DNA of 64,000 bases from Peptococcaceae bacterium (lineage in GTDB: Bacteria > Bacillota > Peptococcia > DRI-13 > PHAD01). This document shows positions 52,100 through 61,281 of this stretch, one piece after another. Within the stretch, counting starts at the first letter, position 1. Each line of letters opens with the position of its first letter. The stretch covers positions 62,001 to 126,000 of the forward strand of contig JANLFJ010000002.1 of the NCBI GenBank assembly GCA_024655825.1. Direction: 5' to 3'. The position numbers were made by a program, and so were the translations under genes. The notes under the pieces are model-generated. The model was not told where the DNA came from, searched no databases, and saw nothing but the letters and a program-made list of their open reading frames with translations.

Positions 52100-53287
52100 A
52101 TGAGGTTAAACAAAAAGATCGTCCTGGTTATCCTGGTGGCTTTTGTTTTGACTATTGCGGCAGGGTGCAGCGGCACACCGAAGAAAGAGGCACCTGCCCC
52201 GGAAAAACCCAAAGAAATCGTGATTGGCGCCAACTTTGAACTGTCCGGTAACGTGGCAACTTTTGGCCAGTCCATCATGAACGCCATGGAAATGGCTATC
52301 GCGGAAATAAACGCTTCGGGCGGAGTCCTTGGCGCTAATCTTAAAATGGTCAAGGCGGACAATAAATCGGATGCGGCCGAATCAACGAACTGCGCGACCA
52401 AGCTGATAACGCAGGACAAGGTTGTAGCCCTGCTGGGACCAGTAACCAGCACAAACGTTCTGGCCGCTTCTCCCGTGGCTGAACAATATAAAATCCCCCT
52501 GCTGACACCGACCGGCACGGCTTCCAAACTGACTGTTGACGACAGCGGGAAAACAAAACCGTACATTTTCAGAAACTGTTTTATTGACCCGTTCCAGGGC
52601 CTTGTCGGCGCAAACTTCGCTCTGAATACCCTGAAAGCAAAGACCGCGGCCATCTTCATTGAAAAGAACAGCGACTATGCGAAGGGCTTGTGCGAGGTCT
52701 TTGAAAAGACCTTCACTGAAAAAGGCGGCAAAATCGTGGCCAAGGAAGCCTTCGTCACCGAAGACAAGGATTTCCGCGCGCCTCTTACCAAGATAAAATC
52801 AACCAATCCCGATGTCCTCTATGTGCCTTCTTATTACGAACAGGACGGACTCATCGCCAAACAAGCCCGTGAACTCGGTTATACAAATCCCATTGTGGGC
52901 GCTGACGGTTGGGATTCCAGCAAGCTGTTGGAAATCGCCGGGGCCAAGGCGCTGCAAAAGGTGTACTTTACCAACCATTACTCTGCTTTCAGTACCGATC
53001 CGAAAGTGGTCAAGTTCGTTAACGACTATAAGGCCAAGTACGGTTCAGTTCCCGATGCCCTGGCGGCTCTTGGCTATGACGCCACCTACCTGATGGCTGA
53101 CGCGATCAAGCGGGCCGGTGCTCCCGACCCGGCGAAAATAAGGGACGCCCTGGAAAACACCAAAGGTTTTCAGGGGGTTACCGGAACAATAACCATGGAT
53201 GACAAGCACAATCCTGTCAAGTCGGCCGTTATCCTTTCCTTTGACAAAGATGGAAATCAGATATTCGTAGAGTCGGTCAATCCGTAA
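52100..53287 (+). CDS. Branched-chain amino acid ABC transporter binding lipoprotein
   Basis: 395 residues from the ATG at 52100 after GGGGAGG. Signal peptide with lipobox AAGC, then the LivJ/LivK-like periplasmic fold: IVIGANFELSGNVATFGQS, a GPVTSTNVLAASPVAEQ segment and VPSYYEQDGLIAKQARELGY. It catches leucine, isoleucine, valine or a related amino acid for the permeases encoded next. It is first in a five-gene transporter operon. Confidence 0.93.
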   Translation: MRLNKKIVLVILVAFVLTIAAGCSGTPKKEAPAPEKPKEIVIGANFELSGNVATFGQSIMNAMEMAIAEINASGGVLGANLKMVKADNKSDAAESTNCATKLITQDKVVALLGPVTSTNVLAASPVAEQYKIPLLTPTGTASKLTVDDSGKTKPYIFRNCFIDPFQGLVGANFALNTLKAKTAAIFIEKNSDYAKGLCEVFEKTFTEKGGKIVAKEAFVTEDKDFRAPLTKIKSTNPDVLYVPSYYEQDGLIAKQARELGYTNPIVGADGWDSSKLLEIAGAKALQKVYFTNHYSAFSTDPKVVKFVNDYKAKYGSVPDALAALGYDATYLMADAIKRAGAPDPAKIRDALENTKGFQGVTGTITMDDKHNPVKSAVILSFDKDGNQIFVESVNP

Positions 53288-53314
53288 ATCAACCAAACAG
53301 CAGCACCGTTAATA

Positions 53315-53332
53315 GGGGGGATCATTCCCCCC
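53315..53332 (+). promoter_or_regulatory. Intergenic hairpin between binding-protein and permease genes
   Basis: GGGGGG-atcatt-CCCCCC, followed by TGTTCTCTGTTT. It may act as a partial terminator or an mRNA 3' stabiliser that raises binding-protein levels over the permeases. Confidence 0.6.
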
Positions 53333-53383
53333 TGTTCTCTGTTTCACTGCCCTTGATATTTTCATGAACTGGAGTTGCAAAAC

Positions 53384-54277
53384 ATGGAACAATTTTACAC
53401 ATTCTTACAACAAGTGATTAACGGTGTCTCCCTGGGAAGCATTTACGCCCTAATCGCACTTGGCTATACCATGGTCTATGGCATCATAAAGCTGATAAAC
53501 TTTGCCCATGGAGATATCTACATGGCGGGAGCATACGTGGGCTTTTTTGCCATAACCATTTTTGATATGGGGTTTTTCCCTGCTCTGCTGTCTTCCATGT
53601 TTTTTTGCTCGGTCCTGGGAGTAATTATCGAACGTTTTGCCTACAAACCGCTGCGGAATTCAACCAGGATTGCGGCCCTGATAACGGCGATAGGCGTCTC
53701 GCTGTTTTTGGAGTACGGCGGAATGCTCATCGTCACTCCGCAGCCCAGGGCCTTCCCCAATGTGTTCCCCCAAACCAAGATAAATTTTTGGGCAGGCAAC
53801 GTCTATATTACAAACCAGCAGATCGTTATCCTGGCAGTAACGGTTTTACTCATGATAATCCTCCAGTACATCGTCTTTAGAACGCAAGTCGGCAAGGCCA
53901 TGCGCGCTGTTTCCTTTGACAAAGAAGCCGCACAGCTAATGGGAATCAATGTGGATACGACTATATCCGCAACGTTTGCCATCGGTTCGGCCCTTGCCGG
54001 TGCCGCCGGAGTACTGGTAGGAATCTATTACACCTCCATCACGCCTCTGATGGGCATAATTCCCGGCCTTAAAGCCTTTGTCGCCGCCGTCCTGGGAGGG
54101 ATCGGCAGTATACCGGGCGCGGCCGTTGGCGGTCTTTTGATGGGGATAATAGAAGCCATGGTCAGCGGCTACTGGAGTTCTACTCTGCGCGACGCCGTTG
54201 CCTTTGGGATCCTTATTCTAATTCTCATCATAAAACCGTCCGGCATTTTCGGCTCAAATATCCGGGAGAAAGTGTAG
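53384..54277 (+). CDS. livH: Branched-chain amino acid ABC permease LivH
   Basis: 297 residues from the ATG at 53384 (GGAG nine bases upstream). LivH pattern: NGVSLGSIYALIALGYTMVY near the start, GIIKLINFAHGDIYM, and VLGGIGSIPGAAVGGLLMG in the ATPase-contact loop. About eight helices. Confidence 0.93.
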   Translation: MEQFYTFLQQVINGVSLGSIYALIALGYTMVYGIIKLINFAHGDIYMAGAYVGFFAITIFDMGFFPALLSSMFFCSVLGVIIERFAYKPLRNSTRIAALITAIGVSLFLEYGGMLIVTPQPRAFPNVFPQTKINFWAGNVYITNQQIVILAVTVLLMIILQYIVFRTQVGKAMRAVSFDKEAAQLMGINVDTTISATFAIGSALAGAAGVLVGIYYTSITPLMGIIPGLKAFVAAVLGGIGSIPGAAVGGLLMGIIEAMVSGYWSSTLRDAVAFGILILILIIKPSGIFGSNIREKV

Positions 54278-55252
54278 GTGGACCTCATGCGGGAAATCTT
54301 CAACAAAAAGATGCTGGCAACCGTTTTCGCCATATGCCTGCTTTATGGTTCCATCCAGTTTTCCATTGCCGCAGGAAAACTGAACCCGTTTTACGAACTC
54401 AACGCCGTTCTGATCTGCATAAACATAATACTCGCTGTCAGCTTGAACCTGATCAACGGGTTCACCGGCCAGTTCTCCATTGGTCATGCCGGGTTCATGG
54501 CCATTGGCGCATATGCTTCGGCTATCTTAACAGTCAAGTTTCACCAGCCTTTCTTTCTAGCCATTCTGGCAGGAGCAGCCGCAGCCGCATTCATCGGCTT
54601 CCTGATCGGCCTCCCCACATTACGGTTAAAGGGAGATTACCTGGCCATAGCCACCCTGGGGTTTGGAGAAATAATCAAGGTGCTGTTCATCAACTTTGAA
54701 TATGTCGGAGGAGCCAGCGGTTTCCACGGCATACCTCACATTACAACCTGGACGTGGTCATTTTTCCTGGCCGTCTTCACTGTCTTGTTTATTAAAAACT
54801 TTATCAACTCCACGCACGGCCGGGCCTGTATCGCCATCCGGGAAGATGAAATTGCGGCTGAAACCATGGGCATAAACACGACAAAATACAAGGTCATGGC
54901 TTTTACTATCGGGGCATTCTTTGCCGGGGTTGCCGGAGCGCTTTTTGCCCATTACTTCTATATTCTACAGCCCAACAACTTTGGCTTTTTGAGGTCCGTA
55001 GACTATCTGGTCATGGTTGTGCTTGGCGGTCTCGGCAGCATTACCGGTTCCATCCTTGCTGCCGTGGGTCTAACAATCATCAACGCTGCCCTGCAGAGCG
55101 TGGCTGAACTGCGGATGGTAATTTACTCCATTCTCCTGATAATCATCATGCTGTTCCGTCCCCAGGGTCTAATGGGCAACAGGGAAATCAGCATGCAACT
55201 ATTTGCGCGCCTGGGAAGGAGGGAAAAGTATGGCACTCCTGGCAATAACTAA
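54278..55252 (+). CDS. livM: Branched-chain amino acid ABC permease LivM
   Basis: 324 residues, with LAVSLNLINGFTGQFSIGHA, the LPTLRLKGDYLAIATLGFGE segment and VVLGGLGSITGSI contact loop that define LivM. The GTG at 54278 directly follows the LivH stop; an ATG three codons later (54287) is an equally likely start. It overlaps the livG gene by 23 bases. Confidence 0.93.
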   Translation: MDLMREIFNKKMLATVFAICLLYGSIQFSIAAGKLNPFYELNAVLICINIILAVSLNLINGFTGQFSIGHAGFMAIGAYASAILTVKFHQPFFLAILAGAAAAAFIGFLIGLPTLRLKGDYLAIATLGFGEIIKVLFINFEYVGGASGFHGIPHITTWTWSFFLAVFTVLFIKNFINSTHGRACIAIREDEIAAETMGINTTKYKVMAFTIGAFFAGVAGALFAHYFYILQPNNFGFLRSVDYLVMVVLGGLGSITGSILAAVGLTIINAALQSVAELRMVIYSILLIIIMLFRPQGLMGNREISMQLFARLGRREKYGTPGNN

Positions 55253-56003
55253 TTTGAGCAAGTCTTTTGGCGGCTTAAGCGCAGTCAGCAATTTCAACCT
55301 GGAACTCCAGCCCGGCGAACTGGTGGGGCTTATTGGCCCCAACGGGGCGGGAAAAACGACCGTCTTTAACCTGCTTACCGGGGTATACGAACCAACCGAA
55401 GGAGATATCGAATTCAACAACGAAAGCATCATCGGATTAAAGCCTTACGAAATAACGCAGCGCGGCATTGCGCGCACCTTCCAGAACATCAGGCTCTTCG
55501 GAAACCTGAGCGTGCTCGACAACGTACGCATTGCCTACCATTCACACGTCAAATACAGCCCGGCCTCGGCGGTGCTGCGCCTGGCCTCCTATCACCGGGA
55601 AGAGGAAATGCTGACCAGGAAGGCTGTCGACTTTTTGAAGATTTTTAACCTGGACGGCAAAAAGGACGAAACAGCCAAAAACCTCCCTTACGGCCAGCAA
55701 AGACGCCTGGAAATAGCCCGGGCCCTGGCCGCCCAGCCCAAACTGCTCCTGCTGGACGAGCCTGCAGCCGGGATGAACCCTCACGAAACACAGGAACTGA
55801 TGAACCTGATCAAGTGGATTCGCCAGGAATTCGACCTGACGATCCTGCTCATCGAACATGACATGTCCCTGGTCATGGGAGCATGCGAGAGGATCTACGT
55901 TCTTGACTACGGCCTGATCATCGCCCACGGCAGCCCGCAGGAAATCAAATCCAATCCCAGGGTTATCGAAGCCTACCTGGGCGAGGAGGTGGCTTATGCT
56001 TAA
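55230..56003 (+). CDS. livG: Branched-chain amino acid ABC ATPase LivG
   Basis: 257 residues from the ATG at 55230 (GGAGGG six bases upstream). Walker A GPNGAGKTTVFNLLTG, signature LPYGQQRRLEIARAL, Walker B LLLLDEPAAGMNP and a GIARTFQNIRLF Q-loop, the LivG form. Confidence 0.94.
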   Translation: MALLAITNLSKSFGGLSAVSNFNLELQPGELVGLIGPNGAGKTTVFNLLTGVYEPTEGDIEFNNESIIGLKPYEITQRGIARTFQNIRLFGNLSVLDNVRIAYHSHVKYSPASAVLRLASYHREEEMLTRKAVDFLKIFNLDGKKDETAKNLPYGQQRRLEIARALAAQPKLLLLDEPAAGMNPHETQELMNLIKWIRQEFDLTILLIEHDMSLVMGACERIYVLDYGLIIAHGSPQEIKSNPRVIEAYLGEEVAYA

Positions 56004-56700
56004 GCTGGACGACATCAACGTTTATTACGGCGCGATCCACGCCGTCAAGGGAATCTCCCTGGAAGTAAAAGAGGGGCAAATCGTGACCCTTATCGGGGCA
56101 AACGGCGCCGGCAAGAGCACCATTTTGAAAACAATTTCCGGTCTCCTGCGTCCCAAAACCGGAGAAATATATTTCGAAAATATGAAGCTTAACGCCATGC
56201 AGGCCCAGGACATCGTCAAAGCCGGTGTGTGCCAAGTGCCGGAAGGGCGGCGGGTTTTCGCCAACATGTCCGTCCTGGAGAACCTCGAACTCGGCGCCTT
56301 CCTGGAAAAAGACAAAAAGAAAGTTAAGAAAAACCTGGAACACGTTTTTGAAAAATTTCCCCGGCTGAAAGAGCGGCTTCACCAGCTGGCAGGGACTTTG
56401 AGCGGCGGGGAGCAGCAGATGCTGGCTATTGGTCGCTCCATGATGTCAAAGCCCAAACTGATGCTGCTGGACGAGCCGTCCATGGGACTGGCCCCGCTTC
56501 TGGTCAAGGAAATATTTTCGATCATAAAAGAAATCAACGAGGGCGGCACCACCATCCTGCTGGTCGAGCAAAACGCCCACATGGCCCTCTCGATTGCAAA
56601 CTATGCCTATGTCCTGGAAACAGGAAAGATTGTTCTTGAAGGAACGGCCAGGGAACTGGCTGAATCCGAAGAGGTAAAGAAGGCTTATCTCGGCGGGTAA
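55996..56700 (+). CDS. livF: Branched-chain amino acid ABC ATPase LivF
   Basis: 234 residues. Walker A GANGAGKSTILKTISG, a QVPEGRRVFANMSVLENL Q-loop, signature LSGGEQQMLAIGRSMM and Walker B LMLLDEPSMGLAP, all in the LivF form. It overlaps livG by eight bases and completes the transporter. Confidence 0.94.
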   Translation: MLKLDDINVYYGAIHAVKGISLEVKEGQIVTLIGANGAGKSTILKTISGLLRPKTGEIYFENMKLNAMQAQDIVKAGVCQVPEGRRVFANMSVLENLELGAFLEKDKKKVKKNLEHVFEKFPRLKERLHQLAGTLSGGEQQMLAIGRSMMSKPKLMLLDEPSMGLAPLLVKEIFSIIKEINEGGTTILLVEQNAHMALSIANYAYVLETGKIVLEGTARELAESEEVKKAYLGG

Positions 56701-56731
56701 CCCCATTACTCAAACAGGTGGTGAACCATGT

Positions 56732-57385
56732 ATGCTGGTAAAAGAAAAAATGACGCCCAACCCGATCACGATCACCAGGCAGGCGACGATAGCCCAGGCC
56801 CTGGAAATAATGCGTCAAAACAAGATAAGACGGCTTCCTGTCATGGACAAAGATAGCCTTGTCGGCATAGTAACCGACCGCGACCTGAGCGAAGTCAGCC
56901 CTTCCCGCGCCACGTCCCTGAGCATCTTCGAATTGAACTACCTTCTTTCCAAAACCAAAATCGGTGACATCCTTTCCCCCAAACAAAAACTCATAACGAT
57001 TAGCCCCGACGCCTTTCTGGAAGAAGCGGCTCTCCTCATGCGAAACCATAAAATAGGCGGTATCCCGGTAGTGGAAAACGGCAAACTGGTAGGCATCATC
57101 ACTGAAACCAACATATTCGACGCCTTTATCGAGATAATGGGATTGCGGCAGGAAGGCTTCCGCCTCACCGTCAAACTGGTTGAGGATAAACCCGGCGTCC
57201 TGGCCGAGGTCGTCAGCGCCATCGCTTCCTGCGGCGGCAACATCACCCACATCAGCACGTATCCGGCCGGCGGGCATGCCCTGATCGTCTTCCGGATCAA
57301 CCGGGGCTCGGCGCAAGATATACAGGAGGCCTTGGGCAAGCTAGGGTACGAGGTATACGTCCACCAGCAAAACAATGTCCAATAA
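56732..57385 (+). CDS. CBS-pair and ACT-domain protein (AcuB-like)
   Basis: 217 residues: two CBS motifs (about 7-60 and 78-130; IRRLPVMDKDSLVGIVTDRD and IGGIPVVENGKLVGIITE) and an ACT domain (about 138-215; LTVKLVEDKPGVLAEVVSAI). CBS pairs bind adenine nucleotides and ACT domains bind amino acids, so it may sense energy and branched-chain amino acids. It follows livF by 31 bases and ends at a strong terminator, so it belongs to the liv operon. Confidence 0.88.
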   Translation: MLVKEKMTPNPITITRQATIAQALEIMRQNKIRRLPVMDKDSLVGIVTDRDLSEVSPSRATSLSIFELNYLLSKTKIGDILSPKQKLITISPDAFLEEAALLMRNHKIGGIPVVENGKLVGIITETNIFDAFIEIMGLRQEGFRLTVKLVEDKPGVLAEVVSAIASCGGNITHISTYPAGGHALIVFRINRGSAQDIQEALGKLGYEVYVHQQNNVQ

Positions 57386-57392
57386 GGCAAAA

Positions 57393-57422
57393 CGGAACTC
57401 CTCCCTGGTGGGAGGAGTTCCG
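57393..57422. terminator. Bidirectional terminator between the liv and glycan operons
   Basis: A perfect 13-pair stem, CGGAACTCCTCCC with its complement, around a TGGT loop; T-rich on the plus side and usable by the convergent minus-strand operon. Confidence 0.9.
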
Positions 57423-57431
57423 CTGTTTTAT

Positions 57432-58196
57432 TCATATATCCAGGTAATCCTCCGGCGCCCGGTAAAAAAGAAACCCGTTTTCCGCCGCCGCCTTTTTGGC
57501 CAGGCGAAGGCGTTCGCCAGGCTGTTTTCCTTCCATCAAGAGCAGCACTTTGAGTCCCGCCTTCTCTTGCAGCGCTTTCAAGCGGTTCATCACCGCCTCA
57601 AGCCACGCTTTGCTTTTCGTCTCCGCAAACGGCGGGTTTTCCCAGCAAATCCCGTCAACCAGCCGTGCCGTGTAAAGGCACAACCTCTCCAGCCCGTTGT
57701 TCTGGACGAAGACATGACCCTCGTATTCTTCCCTGAATTCTTTGAGCAGGTTGACAGCCGCCATTATTAAACCGTCCCTGCACTCCGGCGAAAGAGCCGG
57801 GTGCTCCACATTCCCGATGGTATCAAGGAAAAGCCCGTCATATCCCGAAGACAGCAGGCTGCTCGCCTTGCGGCGAAGCAGCCTGTTCCATCTTTCCGAC
57901 CGCAAATCAGCCATCCTGTTGCCGTATATCCCGTTGATCAGCGGTACGCCTCCGCCGGCCGACAAAAAATCCTCCTTTTGCAGCGCCTCAAATTCACCGG
58001 CGCCTGGAGAAATTTCTATTGCACTTAAATAAGCCAGGACAAGGGTTCCCGCTTCCCGCATCGTTTTAAGAGACGCCTGAGCCTGGCCCGAAGGTTCAAC
58101 AACGGCCAGGTCGAAACGGGCCAGTTCCTCTGCCCTGCCCCGGCCGTAATACAACGCGAAATTCCTTATCCCCGCAAAAGCTTTTCTCCTTTCCAA
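57432..58196 (-). CDS. GH114-type glycoside hydrolase (polygalactosaminidase-like)
   Basis: 254 residues in the TIM-barrel fold of GH114/TM1410-like proteins: LVLAYLSAIEISPG, then GYDGLFLDTIGN with the catalytic-type Asp, a conserved VQNNGLE strand and DGICWENPPF. Characterised members cut alpha-1,4-linked galactosamine polymers. No signal peptide is seen, so it may act in the cytoplasm or be exported in another way. It starts from a TTG ten bases after the HD-GYP gene and ends the minus-strand glycan operon. Confidence 0.75.
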   Translation of the reverse strand: MERRKAFAGIRNFALYYGRGRAEELARFDLAVVEPSGQAQASLKTMREAGTLVLAYLSAIEISPGAGEFEALQKEDFLSAGGGVPLINGIYGNRMADLRSERWNRLLRRKASSLLSSGYDGLFLDTIGNVEHPALSPECRDGLIMAAVNLLKEFREEYEGHVFVQNNGLERLCLYTARLVDGICWENPPFAETKSKAWLEAVMNRLKALQEKAGLKVLLLMEGKQPGERLRLAKKAAAENGFLFYRAPEDYLDI

Positions 58197-58205
58197 ACCC
58201 CAGGC

Positions 58206-60119
58206 TCACCCCAACAGCTTGTCAAATTTCGGACCCATCCTGTACAGGTATTCCGTGTAAACAAAACAGGTCGCGCAGGCGTTCCCGTGAGCCTCGCACA
58301 TAACGCCTTCCACCTCCCAGCAATTGCGGTCAGTCCTGCCGAAAGCCGGGCATTTTGCGCAAATGCCCGGAGGCGCGCACCTCATCTCCCAGCAAGCCCC
58401 CAGGGACCGTCCCCTGGACGCCGGCTGCGCCTGCTTCTTTTTGAACCAGCCAACAAGCGCGTTGACGGCATCCGGGTCAAGCTGTGTCCCCGCAGCCGTC
58501 TTCAATAGTTCCATGGCTTTTTCGAAGGGCAGCGGGTCCCTGTACTGCCGGCCGCTTATTTTGGCCAAAAAAGTTTGAACCACGGCCACGATCCTGGCAC
58601 CCAGGGGAATGTCCTCCCCTTTTAAGCCGGCCGGGTAACCGTTGCCGTCCATTCTTTCATGGTGATACCTGATATAATCGGCCACTCTCTTATTGCCCAG
58701 TGTCGCCTCCACAATCGCCGCGCCCACTTCGCTGTGCAGCTTCATGGTCTCGTACTCCGAATCCGAGTACTGCCCAGGCTTCAACAGCAGGTCGTTGGGG
58801 AAACCCAGGACACCGATGTTGCTTAAGGCTGCCGCCAGGACAACATCCTGAATTTCCTCCTTGTCCAGGTTCATTTCCCTGGCAATAATTCCCGCGTAAC
58901 GGGCCATCAGCTCGGAATAGCCCGTTGTATGCGGGTTCAGGTTGTCTATCGCCTCGGCCATCATTTTCAACATATCCAGGTAAGACCTGGATAGTTCGTC
59001 AAACTTTTGTTTGCTGTCCAGTATGTCGGAGACCCTTTTGATCATAAGTTGAAGGCCGGTAAACCGACGAAGCTCAACCTGCGGCGCCTCGTTGTACCAG
59101 AAAACCGCGATCCCCCTTTTCTTTTGGGCTGGCACGTTGACCAGAATGACCACCTCGATGCCGCCGGCGCTTAAAAACGAGGGCAGCTCGTAAAAATCTC
59201 GGTCCTCCCTTGTCAGGGCGCGCAGGTCCTCCTTGGCCAGGACCCTGTCGATTGCCCCGTGCCCGGCGGTATTGACTCGAAAAACCTCGCCGGCCTGGTC
59301 TCCCGTCCTGCTGAGATAAACAACGTCGTACCCGTCGGGTTTTGAAACCAGCAAGGCCCCTCCGCTTGCCGCGATCATGTTTATAGCCAGCTCCATCATC
59401 ATGCCGATTGTGCCCGCATAATCCATGGTTGCCTGGGCAACGTTATGCATGGCCAGGGTGGAGGCTGTTTGAATATCAACCCTGTTTTTAAGGCCTTCCA
59501 TATCGATCAGGACATCGATGACGGGCTGCAGCGACCTGCTGATATAATTGAGCATCTCTTTGTTTTTCCGGGCCACGCCTTTCACCGGGCCGATGCGCAC
59601 AAGCGCCCTCCCGCCCTGCACGGGAACCACGAGCAAGGGGATCGCGCCTTCCTTAACCTGGGTAATAGTGGAAGGCTGGGAATTGACCGGCAGGGAAAGC
59701 GGCGGCAGGTACTCTTCCTTTTTATACGGCAAAAGCCCGCTGTAAGCGGGGCCTGCCTTCCCTTCCCCGTCTTCGGCGTGCCTGACGGCTTTTAGGACAA
59801 AACTGTCTTTTTGGGGATCGCGGATATAAAAATAGTACCCTCCGGCCCTTACCAGCGGCTCAAAGATTTCCAGCAGTTCGGAGGCGTTCTCTTCCACCCC
59901 CTTGGACAGTTTGAAACTCGCCACTATCCTGTCCAAAACCTCGCGCTGCCTGCGGGCTTTTTGGGCCCTTCCCCTCTGGTATAAACAGAGAAACAGCAAA
60001 ACAAGCGCGGTTATGGACAAGCCCTGCACATAATAGCCCTCGTCAACACGGCCAAGCAGGCCTTTGAAATACTGCAGCTGGTTTATTACAGCGCTGGCAG
60101 CCGCCTCACCTGCCGTCAT
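58206..60119 (-). CDS. GAF / degenerate HD-GYP membrane protein with C-terminal Cys-rich (two-CW) domain
   Basis: 637 residues from the ATG at 60119 (GAGGTGG upstream). One helix near 30-48, two GAF-like regions (about 70-205 and 215-365), an HD-GYP domain (about 375-555) and a C-terminal Cys-rich module (about 575-625, with CWEMRCAPPGICAKCPA and a second NCW motif). The HHERMDGNGYP element is intact, but the catalytic HD pair is Ser-Asn (AALSNIGVLGFP) and the second Asp of ADxFDA is Gln (VVQTFLA). It should bind, not cleave, cyclic dinucleotides. Confidence 0.85.
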   Translation of the reverse strand: MTAGEAAASAVINQLQYFKGLLGRVDEGYYVQGLSITALVLLFLCLYQRGRAQKARRQREVLDRIVASFKLSKGVEENASELLEIFEPLVRAGGYYFYIRDPQKDSFVLKAVRHAEDGEGKAGPAYSGLLPYKKEEYLPPLSLPVNSQPSTITQVKEGAIPLLVVPVQGGRALVRIGPVKGVARKNKEMLNYISRSLQPVIDVLIDMEGLKNRVDIQTASTLAMHNVAQATMDYAGTIGMMMELAINMIAASGGALLVSKPDGYDVVYLSRTGDQAGEVFRVNTAGHGAIDRVLAKEDLRALTREDRDFYELPSFLSAGGIEVVILVNVPAQKKRGIAVFWYNEAPQVELRRFTGLQLMIKRVSDILDSKQKFDELSRSYLDMLKMMAEAIDNLNPHTTGYSELMARYAGIIAREMNLDKEEIQDVVLAAALSNIGVLGFPNDLLLKPGQYSDSEYETMKLHSEVGAAIVEATLGNKRVADYIRYHHERMDGNGYPAGLKGEDIPLGARIVAVVQTFLAKISGRQYRDPLPFEKAMELLKTAAGTQLDPDAVNALVGWFKKKQAQPASRGRSLGACWEMRCAPPGICAKCPAFGRTDRNCWEVEGVMCEAHGNACATCFVYTEYLYRMGPKFDKLLG

Positions 60120-60477
60120 ATTCTTCCACCTCATCTCCTTGAACAAAGCGGTCCATTTGTTCGATGGCCAACCGCTGAGTTAGCTCCTTGACCCTTTCCT
60201 GCAGCACGGAAATTTGGATGGACTGGTGCAGCGTAATAAACAGGATGACAAGTATCGACAGCAGGAACAACAAGGTGGGAGGGTACTTGACGCCGGCCAG
60301 GTCGGCCATTATTTCCAGCGTATCCGGCATCGTGGAAAAAACCAGTATGGCCAGCGCCCCGCAAAGCCAGAACAGGGAATTGCGCTCGTTTATTTTCCTT
60401 TTAACCAGCAGGTAGAAAACCGCGCACACTGCGCTCAAGCCTGTAAATAGAATGACGATTCTTAACGTGCTGCCCAT
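60106..60477 (-). CDS. DUF2304 membrane protein (second copy)
   Basis: 123 residues: three hydrophobic helices (about 6-25, 34-50 and 65-85) with NERNSLFWLCGALAILVF between the first two, then a coiled C-terminal helix. DUF2304 proteins sit beside DPM1-like GT2 genes and probably help them at the membrane. It begins five bases after its GT2 partner. Confidence 0.85.
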   Translation of the reverse strand: MGSTLRIVILFTGLSAVCAVFYLLVKRKINERNSLFWLCGALAILVFSTMPDTLEIMADLAGVKYPPTLLFLLSILVILFITLHQSIQISVLQERVKELTQRLAIEQMDRFVQGDEVEEYDGR

Positions 60478-60481
60478 AACC

Positions 60482-61195
60482 CTATCCCCCCCGCTTCAAT
60501 TTCGGTCGCAGCAAAACCACCAGGATACTGACCAGCATCTTTATAAAATAGAAGAGCGGCCGCAGTCCCGCGTGCATGCTCCTCCCGTATTCCCTTCCCC
60601 GTATGTTGGCCGGAAATTCGACCACTTTGAACCCCGATAGAATCATCTGGATCAGGACATCGGCATCCGGGTAGTCCGGCGGGAAGTGGCCTATCTCGCT
60701 GTAATGGCGAAACGTCCTCCGGCTGAGTCCCTGGAGGCCGGAAGAGGGATCGGTTACCTTCACCCCGGTGGAAGCTTTGATTACCAGCCTGAAAACGTTG
60801 ATGGCCATCCTTTTCAGGAAGCCGGTCTTAAAAGCGCCGCGGCCCAAAAAGCGCGAGCCGATAACGATGTCGTACCCTTTTTCCAGCAAATTCAGGATTG
60901 TTTTGATGTCTTCCGGGTCATGCTGCCCGTCGCCGTCGAACTGGACGACATACCTGTACCCTTCCGAAACGGCGTATTTAAACCCGGCCTGCAGCGCTCC
61001 CCCGTAACCCAGGTTAAAGGGCAGCGAAATCAACCTGACCTTTTCCGCTCTAACCACGGCTTCCGTATTATCGGTTGAGCCGTCATTTACAACCAGTATG
61101 TCGATGTATGGGTTCGTCTTTTTTAAACCAGTTAGAACCTTCTTAATATTACCGCCTTCGTTGTACGCCGGAATTATAACAAGACAGTCCCTCAC
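60482..61195 (-). CDS. DPM1-like GT2 glycosyltransferase (second copy)
   Basis: 237 residues: VIIPAYNEGGNIKKVL, ILVVNDGSTDNT, the metal motif QFDGDGQHDPED and GSRFLGRGAFKTGFLKR, as in polyprenyl-phosphate sugar synthases. It has no C-terminal membrane helices of its own, which the DUF2304 partner may supply. Related to the gene at 63215-63967. Confidence 0.92.
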   Translation of the reverse strand: MRDCLVIIPAYNEGGNIKKVLTGLKKTNPYIDILVVNDGSTDNTEAVVRAEKVRLISLPFNLGYGGALQAGFKYAVSEGYRYVVQFDGDGQHDPEDIKTILNLLEKGYDIVIGSRFLGRGAFKTGFLKRMAINVFRLVIKASTGVKVTDPSSGLQGLSRRTFRHYSEIGHFPPDYPDADVLIQMILSGFKVVEFPANIRGREYGRSMHAGLRPLFYFIKMLVSILVVLLRPKLKRGG

Positions 61196-61281
61196 CAGGG
61201 AATCCCCCTTATTAAGTATAATATAGCAGACAGGGCAAAAGTTTTAAAGAAAAACCCGCACCTCAATACCAATTTATGGTG

